A stretch of 51,134 nucleotides of DNA. It comes from Natrialba asiatica DSM 12278 (GTDB lineage: Archaea; Halobacteriota; Halobacteria; Halobacteriales; Natrialbaceae). Below, piece by piece: positions 40,160-51,134 of this stretch. Position 1 is the first letter of the stretch. Every line of letters starts with the position of its first letter. The position numbers and the translations under genes were made by a program. Location of the stretch: NCBI RefSeq assembly GCF_000337555.1, contig NZ_AOIO01000030.1, positions 123,400 through 174,533 of the forward strand, read 5' to 3'. Under the pieces are notes generated by a model, which was not told where the DNA came from, made no database searches, and saw only the letters and a program-made list of their open reading frames with translations.

Positions 40160-40609
40160 ATGTACGACTCACTTCTCGTCGCGACGGACGGCAGCGACGC
40201 CGCAACGAGGGCCACCCGTCACGCCGTCTCCCTCGCAACCGAACTGGATGCGGCCGTGTACGGGCTCGCCGTTCTCGAATCGCGCACCGAGTACGACAAC
40301 GCCATCGTCGACCCCGACGAACGCGAGCGCAAACGGAGCGCGGCGGCCGAGTCCGCGCTCGCTGAACTCGCGGACGAAGCGACTGCAGCCGGCGTGCCGG
40401 TCGAGACGGAGATTCGCTCTGGCGTGCCACACGAGGAGATTCTCGCGGTTGCGAGCGAGCGCGACGCGGGGGCGATCGTCGTGGGCGCTCGCGGGAGTTC
40501 AGAACTCAAACGGGCACTACTCGGAAGTACCGTGGATGCCGTCGTCCGCTTTGCGGATCGGCCGGTGCTCGTCGTTGAAGACGATGCCGAACCGGTTCGG
40601 TCGAACTAG
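40160..40609 (+). CDS. Universal stress protein (UspA family), copy 1
   Basis: The 149-residue single-domain protein starts MYDSLLVATDGSDAATRATRHA. The ATP-type phosphate loop is VVGARGSSELKRALLGSTVDAVVRFADRPVLVV (G-2x-G-9x-G-S/T). USPs bind ATP or other nucleotides and form dimers, adjusting stress responses or partner proteins. It sits between the acidic cluster and acs on the same strand, 70 bases from each. Which unit it belongs to is open. Confidence 0.93.
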   Translation: MYDSLLVATDGSDAATRATRHAVSLATELDAAVYGLAVLESRTEYDNAIVDPDERERKRSAAAESALAELADEATAAGVPVETEIRSGVPHEEILAVASERDAGAIVVGARGSSELKRALLGSTVDAVVRFADRPVLVVEDDAEPVRSN

Positions 40610-40678
40610 TCGCGTCGCCGTCCGCCTTTCCGACGGAGGAACGTTTATTCCGTTGACCGACTTCGGTCCGAACGAGAT

Positions 40679-42661
<1,983 letters not shown>

Positions 42662-42751
42662 GTTTCGCGATTTCAAATACAGCGAAATGGAATAAGGGGT
42701 CGAATCGCACTCGCTCCAGGTACTGCCTGAATACGGCGAGTATAGCCGATA

Positions 42752-42760
42752 CAATTATAT
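42752..42760 (+). promoter_or_regulatory. TATA box of the Bat-type regulator
   Basis: CAATTATAT lies about 28 bases before the ATG at 42785, predicting a leaderless or nearly leaderless transcript. Confidence 0.6.
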
Positions 42761-42784
42761 TCCTCTCAGCTCAAAGCGCGAAAC

Positions 42785-45028
42785 ATGACTGCGGAGGCAG
42801 CCGACACGGCCCCACTCTCGCCCCGCCAGTACGAGTTCATCCTCGACGCCGCGGAAACCTACCGGGAGGGACTCGTCGTGCGCTGCTGTGGCGAAGTCGG
42901 TCTCCGCCCGGCTGAACTCGCCGCGCTCACCGTCGGCGACATCGAGCAGGTGCGGATCGATCCGCCGCGATACGTGGTTCGCGTTCCCGCCGTCGGTGAT
43001 CGGGAGGGGACCGGCCACACTGCGTACCTCCCGACGCGGGTCGAGCAGGAGGCGCGTCGGTACGCCCGGAGCAACGGGCTGGGAGCCGACGACCGGATTT
43101 TCGACGTGACGGCCCGGCGGTTGCAGATGCTCGTCGCCGAGGTGGCGACGCGGGCGAGCGAACGGTTCGATCAGCCGGCCCTCGCCGACGTTTCCTCGAG
43201 CGATCTGCGCCGATACTTCGCGCGCCGAGCGCTCGTCGACCGCGACATCAATCCGCGCGCCGTCAAGGCCGCCGGCGGCTGGCAGAGCTTCGAGACGCTC
43301 GAATCCTACTTCCCGACGCCGACCGATTCCGAACTCGTCGAGGCGTTCGACGCCGTCGAACGCCCGTCGTCACCGCGACTCGGAGCGTCGAACGCCCGCT
43401 CCGGACGACCGATGAGCGACGACAGCGTCGTCCGGTTACTGTTGGCCGCGAGCGACCGGTACGCCCTCGTCCGACTCGACGAGGAGGGGTACGTCGAACG
43501 GTGGAATCGGAGTGCCGCCGCCCTGTTCGGCTATCGGGCCGGCGAGATCGTCGGCACGCACGTCTCCGCCTTCTACACCGACGAGGCGGTCGAAGACGGC
43601 GTCCCCGAGCGGACGCTCGCGACCGCGCTGGAAGAGTCCGGCATCGAACAGGAAGGGTGGCGCGTTCACCGGGACGGCTCCCGCGTTCGTGCGACCGAAG
43701 TCGTCTCGCCGCTGCGCGACGAGCGGGGTCGACACGACGGCTACGCCGTCTTCGTCCGGGACATTTCGACCCACCACGACGAACTCGAGGCGGTCCGGTC
43801 GGAGCGTACCGCCCTCGAGCGCCGGGCAGCGGTTGCTCGCCGGTACCGGGCGGTGACACGGGGGCTACTCGATGCGAGCGACCACGAAGCGGTCGAAGCG
43901 GCGGCCTGTCGCGCGCTCGCGGACGGTCAGCCCTACGAGTTCAGTTGGATCGACCGGACGACGGCGACGGCCGAGAGCGACGGGTGGCGGACGACGAGCG
44001 GCGTCGATGCGGCGGTGATCGATCGCCTCGTGCCGGCAGAGTGGGGAATAGGCACCGGAGACGGAGACAGGGCTCCGGCTGACAGCGAGGAAGCGGAGTC
44101 AGGGGGGTCCGATTCCGACGCGCCGATCGCGACGACGGTCGTCGATCAATCCGTCGAGGAGTTCGCCGGCACTGAACTCGCCGGCGTCCCGCTGACCTAC
44201 GGCGATACGACCTACGGCACGCTCGGCGTCGGGACGACCCGCGAGGACGCGTTTACGGAGGGTGAGCGACGGTGGCTTGCGACGATCGGTCGGCAGACCG
44301 GCTACGCGATCACCGCCGTTCGGCGGCGGAACCTGCTGCTCTCGGACCGCGTCGTCGAGGTCGACATCCGTTGCCAGGACGCGAGTTCGTTCTTCGTCGA
44401 GGCCTCCCGCCAGTGTGGCTGCCGGTTCGAACTCGATTCGCTGGTGCCGATCTCGGAGTCGACGCAGTTGTACTATCTTCGGCTCGCGGACGCGCCGCCC
44501 GCCGACGTGTTCGACCTGGCGGCGGCCGATCCGGGAATCGAAGACTGTCGCCTCCTAGAGACTGAACCGGACGGGTGGCGCATCGAAGTCGTCGTCGAGG
44601 GCTCGTCGCCGACGCGGACGCTGACCGAGTACGGCGTAACCGTTCGCGAGGCGGTTACCGCCGACGGAACGACGACGATCACGGCCGAGTGTGCGGCCGA
44701 GGCAGACCTGCGGACGATCCTCGAGGGGCTGCAGTCGGTGTTTCCGGAGTCATCGCTGATCGGCAAGCGCGAGGCCGAGCGAGCCGTTCAGACGGCCCGC
44801 GAGTTCAGGGAGGGACTCGAGGATCGATTGACCGACAGACAGGTTGCAGCGTTGCGAGCCGCGTACTTCGGGGGGTACTACGATTGGCCCAGGGAGAGCA
44901 CGGCCGAGGAGGTGGCGGACGCGATGGGGATCTCCTCGCCGACGCTACACAATCATCTGCGAAAGGGCCAACACGAACTGTTGCGGACGTTCTTCGACGA
45001 TCCGTCGGAAACCGAACGGCACGAGTGA
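42785..45028 (+). CDS. Bat-type regulator with tyrosine-recombinase-like N-terminus
   Basis: The 747-residue protein has an N-terminal domain (about 5-185) with the tyrosine recombinase C-terminal catalytic layout: GLRPAELAALTVGDI (Arg, about 41), SSDLRRYFARRALV (Arg, about 142, with the usual His replaced by Ser), AAGGWQSFETLESYF (Trp about 165 and Tyr about 174). It is followed by a PAS domain (about 215-335; YALVRLDEEGYVERWNRSAAALFGYRAGEIVG), a GAF domain (350-520), a Bat-associated domain and an HTH_10 (about 680-735; LTDRQVAALRAAYFGGYYDW). It lies between the two acs genes and is the obvious candidate controller of acetate use. The recombinase-like part is probably used for DNA binding. 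Confidence 0.88.
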   Translation: MTAEAADTAPLSPRQYEFILDAAETYREGLVVRCCGEVGLRPAELAALTVGDIEQVRIDPPRYVVRVPAVGDREGTGHTAYLPTRVEQEARRYARSNGLGADDRIFDVTARRLQMLVAEVATRASERFDQPALADVSSSDLRRYFARRALVDRDINPRAVKAAGGWQSFETLESYFPTPTDSELVEAFDAVERPSSPRLGASNARSGRPMSDDSVVRLLLAASDRYALVRLDEEGYVERWNRSAAALFGYRAGEIVGTHVSAFYTDEAVEDGVPERTLATALEESGIEQEGWRVHRDGSRVRATEVVSPLRDERGRHDGYAVFVRDISTHHDELEAVRSERTALERRAAVARRYRAVTRGLLDASDHEAVEAAACRALADGQPYEFSWIDRTTATAESDGWRTTSGVDAAVIDRLVPAEWGIGTGDGDRAPADSEEAESGGSDSDAPIATTVVDQSVEEFAGTELAGVPLTYGDTTYGTLGVGTTREDAFTEGERRWLATIGRQTGYAITAVRRRNLLLSDRVVEVDIRCQDASSFFVEASRQCGCRFELDSLVPISESTQLYYLRLADAPPADVFDLAAADPGIEDCRLLETEPDGWRIEVVVEGSSPTRTLTEYGVTVREAVTADGTTTITAECAAEADLRTILEGLQSVFPESSLIGKREAERAVQTAREFREGLEDRLTDRQVAALRAAYFGGYYDWPRESTAEEVADAMGISSPTLHNHLRKGQHELLRTFFDDPSETERHE

Positions 45029-45254
45029 CCGCAGCAATCGACTAGGCTTCTAGGGTGGATCGGCTATCGGCCGGACAGCGCGGTTCAGACGGTGGTTACT
45101 CGTTCGATCGATTGGCGATTCTGGCCGCGTAATCTCGCCGGTTGTGGTCAGTTCGGGCGGCGACCGTAGCGACTCGTCCGCAAAACCGGCCGCGTTGGTT
45201 TGTACACCTAGAGGCTGGCTTTACTATGGCTGTCCCGCATTGATAGTTTGTATC
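45029..45254. promoter_or_regulatory. Promoter region of the second acs
   Basis: About 225 bases. A TATA-like CTTTACTATG lies about 30-40 bases before the ATG at 45255. No RNA or further gene was seen. Confidence 0.45.
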
Positions 45255-47231
45255 ATGTCACAGGAGGATGCCACGCTCGAGGCGCGGCTCGCGGAGCAGG
45301 AGGCGTTCGAACCGCCCGAGTCGTTCGTCGAGCAGGCTAACGTTACGGATCCGGGGATCTACGACGAGTTCGAGGAGAACTGGCCCGAGTGCTGGGAGCG
45401 GGCCGCCGATCTCCTCTCGTGGGACGAGTCGTACGATACCGTCCTCGACGACGGAAACGAACCGTTCTACGAGTGGTTCACCGGCGGCGAACTCAACGCC
45501 TCGTACAACTGCCTCGACCGGCACGTCGAGGACGGCGCGGCCGATCGCGAGGCGATCAAGTGGGAAGGCGAACTCGGGGAGACCCGCAGCTACACCTACG
45601 GCGAGTTGCTCGAGGAGGTAGAGACGTTCGCCGCGACGCTTCGCGGTCTCGGCGTCGAGGAAGACGACGTCGTCACGCTCTACCTGCCGATGATTCCGGA
45701 GTTGCCGATCGCGATGCTCGCCTGCGCCCGGCTCGGGGCACCCCACAGCGTCGTCTTCGCCGGCTTCTCCGCGGACGCGCTCGCGACGCGAATGAACTCG
45801 GCCGACAGCGAGTACCTGGTCACCTGCGACGGCTACTACCGCCGCGGGGACGCGCTCGATCACCTCTCGAAGACCAACGAGGGCCTCGAGGGCGTCGACC
45901 ACGAGGTCTCCGACGTCGTCGTGGTCGACCGACTGGGCGACGACCTCGACCACTCGCTCGCCGACAACCAGCGCGACTACGACGAACTCGTCGCCGAGTA
46001 CGACGGCGAGTCGGTCGAGCCCGTCTCGCGGGACGCCGAGGACATGCTGTTCCTGATGTACACCTCGGGAACGACGGGGCAGCCGAAGGGGGTGAAACAC
46101 ACGACCGGCGGCTACCTCGCCTACACGGCCTGGACCAGCCGCGCCGTGCTCGACCTCGAACCCGAGGACACCTACTGGTGTTCGGCCGACATCGGCTGGA
46201 TCACGGGTCACTCCTACATCGTCTACGGGCCGCTCGCGCTCGGGACCACGTCGGTGATGTACGAGGGGACGCCGGACTATCCCGACAAGGACCGCCTCTG
46301 GGAGATCGTCGAACGCGAGGGCGTCGACGTCTTCTACACCGCGCCGACCGCGATCCGGGCGTTCATGAAGTGGGGCAGCGACTACCCCGAGCAACACGAC
46401 CTCTCGTCGCTGCGCCTGCTCGGCACCGTCGGCGAACCGATCAACCCGCGCGCCTGGAAGTGGTACTACAAACACATCGGCGACGAGGAGTGCCCGATCG
46501 TCGACACCTGGTGGCAGACCGAAACCGGCGGGATGATGATCACGACGCTGCCGGGCGTCAACACCATGAAACCCGGCTCCGCGGGGCCGCCGCTGCCGGG
46601 CGTCGACGCCCGCGTCGTCGACGCACAAGGCGAGGAGGTCGACGCCGGCCAGGCCGGCTACGTCACCGTCAACAAACCGTGGCCCGGCATGCTCCGGACG
46701 CTGTACAACAACGACGAGCGGTTCCTCTCCGAGTACTGGCAGGAGTACTCCGACGAAGACGCCGACGAATGGGTCTACTTCCCCGAGGACGGGGCCAAGA
46801 TCGACGACGACGGCTACATCACGATCCTCGGCCGCGTCGACGACGTGATTAACGTCTCCGGCCACCGCCTCGGCACGATGGAGATCGAATCCGCCGTCGT
46901 CGGCGTCGACGGCATCGCCGAAGCCGCCGTCGTCGGCGGCGACCACGAGGTCAAAGGCGAAGCCGTCTACGTCTACGCCATTCCCGAGGACGACTACGAG
47001 GGCGACGCTGAACTCGAAGAACGGGCTATGGACGCAGTGCTCGACTCCATCGGCCCCATCGCGAAACCCGAAGACGTGGTCTTCACGCCCGAACTCCCGA
47101 AGACGCGTTCGGGCAAGATCATGCGCCGACTCTTGGAAGACATCGCGAGCGGAAACGAACTCGGAAATACGTCGACGCTTCGGAACCCCGAGGTCGTCGA
47201 CGACATCGCAGCGCAGGTCGAAACGGACTGA
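45255..47231 (+). CDS. acs: Acetate-CoA ligase, canonical copy
   Basis: The 658-residue enzyme starts MSQEDATLEARLAEQEAFEP. Motifs: SGTTGQPKGVKHTTGGYL (P-loop), DTWWQTETGGMMITTLPG (acetate-pocket Trp), GRVDDVINVSGHRLGTMEIE (canonical hinge) and PKTRSGKIMRRLLEDI (catalytic Lys, about 621). It activates acetate in the cytoplasm. It is upstream of the DUF4212-symporter-USP unit on the same strand, consistent with an acetate uptake and activation locus. Compared with the other copy it has the normal CoA-contacting His and Gly, so it is the more likely housekeeping Acs. Confidence 0.95.
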   Translation: MSQEDATLEARLAEQEAFEPPESFVEQANVTDPGIYDEFEENWPECWERAADLLSWDESYDTVLDDGNEPFYEWFTGGELNASYNCLDRHVEDGAADREAIKWEGELGETRSYTYGELLEEVETFAATLRGLGVEEDDVVTLYLPMIPELPIAMLACARLGAPHSVVFAGFSADALATRMNSADSEYLVTCDGYYRRGDALDHLSKTNEGLEGVDHEVSDVVVVDRLGDDLDHSLADNQRDYDELVAEYDGESVEPVSRDAEDMLFLMYTSGTTGQPKGVKHTTGGYLAYTAWTSRAVLDLEPEDTYWCSADIGWITGHSYIVYGPLALGTTSVMYEGTPDYPDKDRLWEIVEREGVDVFYTAPTAIRAFMKWGSDYPEQHDLSSLRLLGTVGEPINPRAWKWYYKHIGDEECPIVDTWWQTETGGMMITTLPGVNTMKPGSAGPPLPGVDARVVDAQGEEVDAGQAGYVTVNKPWPGMLRTLYNNDERFLSEYWQEYSDEDADEWVYFPEDGAKIDDDGYITILGRVDDVINVSGHRLGTMEIESAVVGVDGIAEAAVVGGDHEVKGEAVYVYAIPEDDYEGDAELEERAMDAVLDSIGPIAKPEDVVFTPELPKTRSGKIMRRLLEDIASGNELGNTSTLRNPEVVDDIAAQVETD

Positions 47232-47298
47232 ATCAGTTCGTTTCCACCGATTCATTCGGACTGAAACAAGACGCAGACGCGACACGACACAGATACCC

Positions 47299-47751
47299 AT
47301 GCCAGATGAAAACACTCATGACGCGAGGAACGGGAGTAAAGACATTGCGACTGACGGGGGGATGACCGACGTCGAGCGCGAACAGCAGATCGACTATATG
47401 GACGTCGAAATCAACTTGTTGAAGCCGGCGACCCCATTTATGCGGGATCATCTCCGCATCATATGGATTGGCTTCACGATTTGGGTCCTGACGACATTTG
47501 CCCCGATTACGGCGACGCGTCTCGCACCCGAGATTATGACGACGCAGATACCGGTAATCGGCTTTCCGTTGCACTACTTCCTGCTTGCGGTCGTCGGACC
47601 GGGGGCGGCACTCGTCCTCTCGGTCTGGTACGCGCGAAAGCGCGATCAGATCGACGAAAAGTACGGCATCTCACAGGACGTTGCCGAACCGGAGATGACC
47701 GAGACCGTTGCGGACGACGCGGCCGCGGCTGATGGGGGGATCGGCGAATGA
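47299..47751 (+). CDS. DUF4212 small subunit of sodium:solute symporter
   Basis: The 150-residue protein has an acidic N-terminus, then the family motif DYMDVEINLLKPATPFMRDHL, and two transmembrane helices (IIWIGFTIWVLTTFAPI and FPLHYFLLAVVGPGAALVLSVWYARKR). DUF4212 proteins are obligate small partners of VC_2705-type SSS transporters. The stop overlaps the start of the large subunit by four bases (ATGA). An in-frame ATG at 47362 is an alternative start. Confidence 0.92.
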   Translation: MPDENTHDARNGSKDIATDGGMTDVEREQQIDYMDVEINLLKPATPFMRDHLRIIWIGFTIWVLTTFAPITATRLAPEIMTTQIPVIGFPLHYFLLAVVGPGAALVLSVWYARKRDQIDEKYGISQDVAEPEMTETVADDAAAADGGIGE

Positions 47752-49478
47752 GTGGCAGTATCCCGCTGCTGGCGGATTCTGCGGTCGGTGCACTACAGAC
47801 GGTTCCGCTGCAATCGGACGAAGCGTTGCTTCCGGAAGGGCTCGATATTTCGTTCAAGCTGGTGCCATCGATCATCGTCATCGGCATGATGCTGTTGTTC
47901 ATCGTGGCCGGCTTCATGTTCAAGGCCGCGAACACGGACGATATGTGGGTCGCCGGCCGTTCGATCGGGAATATCGAGAACGGAATGGCGATCGGGGCCA
48001 ACTGGATGTCGGCCGCGACGTATCTCGGGGTGGCGGCTACCGTCGCCGTCTCGGGCGTCTACGGCCTGGCGTTCGTCGTCGGCTGGACGACCGGCTACTT
48101 CGTCCTGCTGATCTTCATGGCCGCCCAGATGCGGCGGTTCGGAAAGTACACCGCGCCGGACTTCGTCGGCGACCGATTCAACTCCGATACGGCACGCGCG
48201 CTCGCAGCCGTCACCACGTTCCTGATCGGGTTCGTCTACGCGCTCGGGCAGGCCCGCGGGATGGGGCTCGTCGGAATGTACATTCTCGGCGACTGGTCGG
48301 AGATCACCGGCGGCGTGCTGACCGGCTACCAGACGATGATGGTGATCTTCATGGTCATCACCGTCGCGTACCTGTCGCTGTCGGGGATGCTCGGCGCGAC
48401 CAAAAACATGGTCCTGCAGTACGTCATCCTCATCAGCGCGTTCCTGCTCGGACTGCTGGTTACCGGCTGGTCTGCCGGGTTCTCCACGCTGTTACCGCAG
48501 CTCGAGTACGGCATGATGATCGACAGCCTCTCAAGCGAGTTCTCCGAACCGTTTGCGGAGGGGAGCTACTACCTGTGGATCGCGACGTGTTTCAGCCTCG
48601 TCTTCGGCACGTGCGGGCTCCCGCACGTGCTGGTCCGGTTCTACACGGTCGAGAACGAACGGGTCGCCCGCTGGTCGTGTACCTGGGGGCTGTTCTTCAT
48701 CGCGCTGCTGTACCTGAGCGCACCCGCCTTCGCCGCGTTCGGAACCGCGCTGTACGGTGACCAGATCGGTCCCGTCTACGGCGATCCGGGCATGACCGGC
48801 GCGGCCGGCGACGTGCTCGTCGTGTTGGCGACCCAGCTGGCGGGATTACCCGAGTGGTTCGTCGGCTTCGTCGCCGCCGGCGGTATCGCCGCAGCAGTCG
48901 CGACGACGGCCGGGTTGTTCATCGCCGCCTCGTCGGCGATCTCCCACGACATCTACGCGAACATCATCAACGAGGACGCGACCCAGCGCCAGCAGGTCCT
49001 CGTCGGTCGCTTGAGCATCATCCTGATCGGGGCGCTCACGATCATCTTCGCGCTTGACCCGTCGGCATCGATCGCCGCGCTGGTCTCGTTCGCGTTCTCG
49101 CTGGCCGCCATCGTGCTGTTCCCGATGTTCTTCCTCGGTCTCTGGTGGGAGAACACCAACCGACCGGGCGCGCTCGCCGGGATGATCTCCGGCCTGATCA
49201 TCTGGCTCATCCCGATGTTCAACGAGGGCCACTTCGGCTCCGGCTGGGGTATCGAGGCGCTTACGACCTGGATGCCGGCTATCGGCTCGGCGCTCATCGG
49301 CACGCCGATCGTGTTCGCGATCACGATCGTCGTCTCGCTCGCGACCACCGAACCGCCGCTCGAGACCAAACAGATGGTCCGGCAGTGTCACAGCCCCGAA
49401 CCGATGCCGAGCGACAAGACCGCGGCGGACATCGTCGCCGAAAAGAACGGCAATGCTAACGCGCCCGCGGACGACTGA
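47748..49478 (+). CDS. Sodium:solute symporter, VC_2705/ActP-like (probable acetate permease)
   Basis: The 576-residue SSS-family transporter has about 13 helices. Signatures are DDMWVAGRSIGNIENGMAIGANWMSAATYLG, PDFVGDRFNSDTARALAAV, FGTCGLPHVLVRFYTV and a final GMISGLIIWLIPMF region. The large VC_2705-type subunits act with a DUF4212 partner, here translationally coupled in front of it. Position next to acs and between a regulator and a USP suggests acetate or another short organic acid as substrate. Confidence 0.93.
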   Translation: MSGSIPLLADSAVGALQTVPLQSDEALLPEGLDISFKLVPSIIVIGMMLLFIVAGFMFKAANTDDMWVAGRSIGNIENGMAIGANWMSAATYLGVAATVAVSGVYGLAFVVGWTTGYFVLLIFMAAQMRRFGKYTAPDFVGDRFNSDTARALAAVTTFLIGFVYALGQARGMGLVGMYILGDWSEITGGVLTGYQTMMVIFMVITVAYLSLSGMLGATKNMVLQYVILISAFLLGLLVTGWSAGFSTLLPQLEYGMMIDSLSSEFSEPFAEGSYYLWIATCFSLVFGTCGLPHVLVRFYTVENERVARWSCTWGLFFIALLYLSAPAFAAFGTALYGDQIGPVYGDPGMTGAAGDVLVVLATQLAGLPEWFVGFVAAGGIAAAVATTAGLFIAASSAISHDIYANIINEDATQRQQVLVGRLSIILIGALTIIFALDPSASIAALVSFAFSLAAIVLFPMFFLGLWWENTNRPGALAGMISGLIIWLIPMFNEGHFGSGWGIEALTTWMPAIGSALIGTPIVFAITIVVSLATTEPPLETKQMVRQCHSPEPMPSDKTAADIVAEKNGNANAPADD

Positions 49479-49480
49479 TC

Positions 49481-49942
49481 ATGTACGAGCGTATACTCGT
49501 TCCGACCGACGGGAGCACGGTCGCACAGGCGGCGGTTGAACAGGCGATCGATATCGCCACGCAGTACGACGCGGAGGTTCACTCGCTGTTCGTCGCCGAC
49601 ACCGACGCGATCGCCTACGGACTCGGCACCGAACAGGTCGACCGCATTCGACAGGGCGAGTTCAGGGAGATGACGGAGTTGCGCGAGGACGCCGAGGCGG
49701 CGACCGGCTACGTCACGGACGCGGCCGAAGCGGCCGGGCTGACCGCTTACGAGCGCCACGCCGGCGGCCAGCCACATCGAATGATCGCGGACTACGCCGA
49801 GGACAACGACATCGACCTGATCGTGATCGGGAGCCACGGCCGGTCGGGCGTCCGACGAGCATTGCTCGGTAGCGTTACCGAACGCGTGCTCCGCTCGACG
49901 CACGTTCCCGTGCTGGTCGTCGACCACGTCGAGGACGACTGA
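49481..49942 (+). CDS. Universal stress protein (UspA family), copy 2
   Basis: The 153-residue protein starts two bases after the symporter stop. MYERILVPTDGSTVAQAAVEQAI and VIGSHGRSGVRRALLGSVTERVLRSTHVPVLVV give the nucleotide-binding USP signature. In haloarchaeal genomes such USPs commonly follow SSS transporters and may act as their regulatory subunits. It is about as distant from copy 1 as USPs usually are from each other. Confidence 0.94.
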   Translation: MYERILVPTDGSTVAQAAVEQAIDIATQYDAEVHSLFVADTDAIAYGLGTEQVDRIRQGEFREMTELREDAEAATGYVTDAAEAAGLTAYERHAGGQPHRMIADYAEDNDIDLIVIGSHGRSGVRRALLGSVTERVLRSTHVPVLVVDHVEDD

Positions 49943-50027
49943 ATCGGACACACGACAGCAGTCAATCGATCACACACTATTTCGACATGATACGCACAGC
50001 AGTCATCCAGTCGAGAGGAGTCCGCTC

Positions 50028-50246
50028 ATGAGCGTCGCCGATCGGCTGCGCGAACACGTCACGGAGAACGGGACCGGAATGGTCTACGACCTGCTGTTCG
50101 CCGTCGTCTGGGTCGGACTCGTGAGCTTCCTCTTCGAGTTCGTCTTCCTGGACGCGCCCACGTGGGCATACTACATGTTCATGCTCTCGGGTGTCATCGC
50201 CTACTACGGGTTTTTCTTCTCGCTCGAGCAGGCCAAACGGCAGTGA
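50028..50246 (+). CDS. Small two-helix membrane protein downstream of the USP
   Basis: The 72-residue protein reads MSVADRLREHVTENGTGMVY, with two hydrophobic helices (DLLFAVVWVGLVSFLFEFVFL and WAYYMFMLSGVIAYYGFFFSL). It lies 85 bases after the USP on the same strand. It could be an accessory of the symporter, but no family is recognised. Confidence 0.65.
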   Translation: MSVADRLREHVTENGTGMVYDLLFAVVWVGLVSFLFEFVFLDAPTWAYYMFMLSGVIAYYGFFFSLEQAKRQ

Positions 50247-50276
50247 CGCGGGCCTGCCCGAGCGCGACGGCGCGTC

Positions 50277-50504
50277 TCAGTCGTCCGCTCGAGCCGCGAG
50301 CCCTCGTTGTCTCACCCGGAAACACAGCAGCGCAACGCCGGCGAAAATGATCGGCGTCGCCAGATCCGACGGCGATCCGGAGAGAGCCGGTTGGACGCTC
50401 ATTCCGGCCATCACGGCGAACAACAGCGCCAGCAGACCGGCAATCGGAACGACGAAACCGCCCGTGATCGACGACCACCGCTCGTCGTTCGGTTCGTTGG
50501 GCAT
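50277..50504 (-). CDS. Small two-helix membrane protein
   Basis: The 75-residue protein has a short hydrophilic lead (MPNEPNDERWSSITGG), then FVVPIAGLLALLFAVMAGMSV and a second helix LATPIIFAGVALLCFRVRQRG. Host-like codons and a clean start support coding. It converges with the gene before it. No family recognised. Confidence 0.6.
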   Translation of the reverse strand: MPNEPNDERWSSITGGFVVPIAGLLALLFAVMAGMSVQPALSGSPSDLATPIIFAGVALLCFRVRQRGLAARADD

Positions 50505-50552
50505 ACCGTCTACTAGTCGCGTGCTAACTAATATCGATCGCTTCGGATCGCG

Positions 50553-51029
50553 TTAGGGGTCCCAGTACTCCGTTTCGTCGTCGATTCGGTAGTAGCCGTG
50601 AAACGACCGCTCGCCCCGTCCACCCGGCGGCGAACCGACGAAGACGCCGAATTTGTTCATCTCGGGGTATACCGTCACGTCAGGCTCGTTCATCGTCGAC
50701 AGTGCCAGATAGCGAAGCGGGTCGTCGCCATCGTTGACGACGCGGTGGCCGCCCCGTTCGTCGGCCGGAAGCGTCACGTAATCGCCCGCGGTCAGCGATT
50801 GTTCGCCGTCGGTACAGCGGAGTCGTCCCGCTCCTGCCAGCACGTACAACGCCTCCTCGTTCGCCGTGTGATAGTGGTAGGGCCACGAGCGCATTCCCGG
50901 CGGCAGTTCGTAGAGGCTACAGCCGAGTTCACTCGCGCCGACGGCGTTCGAGAGTTCTTTTCGCCGGAAGGCCGTGGCTCCGTGATCGTACTCGTCCCAC
51001 TCGAGCGCGGCGTCGTTGATTTTGTCCAT
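50553..51029 (-). CDS. Cupin-domain protein
   Basis: The 158-residue single cupin starts at the ATG at 51029 (MDKINDAALEWDEYDHGATAF). Motif 1 is WPYHYHTANEEALYVLAGAGRLR (two His and a Glu), motif 2 is GDYVTLPADERGGHRVVNDGD (His). These four residues would hold one metal. Small cupins of this type are isomerases, dioxygenases or sensors, and the substrate is unknown. An in-frame ATG at 51086 adds 19 residues without similarity. Confidence 0.88.
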   Translation of the reverse strand: MDKINDAALEWDEYDHGATAFRRKELSNAVGASELGCSLYELPPGMRSWPYHYHTANEEALYVLAGAGRLRCTDGEQSLTAGDYVTLPADERGGHRVVNDGDDPLRYLALSTMNEPDVTVYPEMNKFGVFVGSPPGGRGERSFHGYYRIDDETEYWDP

Positions 51030-51134
51030 GCGCGTGTATCGCCATCGAGTCTCAAAGTAGTTCACCGACGATCGCTGGCCGTGCACGGGCCGATTCGAAA
51101 GCGAAACCCCCTAACCCGGTCCGGAACTGCATAC

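Noticed and set aside
45258-47315. 685-codon minus-strand frame opposite the second acs
   Set aside because: Shadow caused by G/C-biased codons. Acs motifs are on the plus strand.

Overview
The window is haloarchaeal chromosome. It is very G+C-rich with G/C-biased third positions, its proteins are strongly acidic, and it carries archaeal housekeeping markers (RNase P protein 4, archaeal SRP RNA, digeranylgeranylglyceryl phosphate synthase, Bat-type regulators, Tat lipoproteins). Gene families and gene order fit a Natrialbales-type genus such as Haloterrigena, Natrinema or Natrialba. That genus-level placement is inference.

Layout. 1-11 kb: a GAF-PAS histidine kinase cut by the left edge, a Trm112-like zinc protein, a membrane protein, the CbiX chelatase with a DR2241-family partner, a BsuPI-domain protein, a Tat-exported PhoD phosphatase with a laminin-B-like tail, a DUF2797 protein, a GNAT acetyltransferase, and a coupled YqcI/YcgG-isochorismatase pair. 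11-18 kb: a Gly/Met-rich small protein and two tandem pairs, each a Tat-exported substrate-binding lipoprotein followed by a PAP2 membrane phosphatase, with no ABC permease or ATPase nearby. 18-26 kb: rnp4 and yhbY, an EamA transporter, a Bat-type regulator, the SRP RNA, a TrkA-type K+ channel, cysteine synthase, a CoA-binding protein and the archaeal lipid prenyltransferase. 26.5 kb: tRNA-Arg(UCG) with a displaced exact copy of its 3' end. 27-34 kb: small membrane proteins, an M24 peptidase, an A+T-rich island (about 30.0-31.45 kb) with a VOC gene and a compact structured-RNA candidate, and an NCS2 purine/uracil permease. 34.4-35.8 kb: cobB.

36-40 kb holds the least explained part: four consecutive genes for extremely acidic, low-complexity proteins, each with short ordered modules. 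The first has five amphipathic 11-residue repeats. The second and third share a glycine-zipper helix module, with a weaker echo in the fourth. I know of no named system with this composition. My working inference is a surface- or membrane-associated assembly.

40-50 kb is an acetate locus: two acetyl-CoA synthetase paralogs flank a Bat-type regulator whose N-terminus looks like a tyrosine-recombinase catalytic domain. They are followed by a DUF4212/sodium:solute symporter pair and a universal stress protein. A second universal stress protein precedes the locus. The right end has two small membrane proteins and a cupin.

No complete insertion sequence, CRISPR array or replication origin was seen. 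Protein family names come from recognition of motifs by eye; no database was searched.
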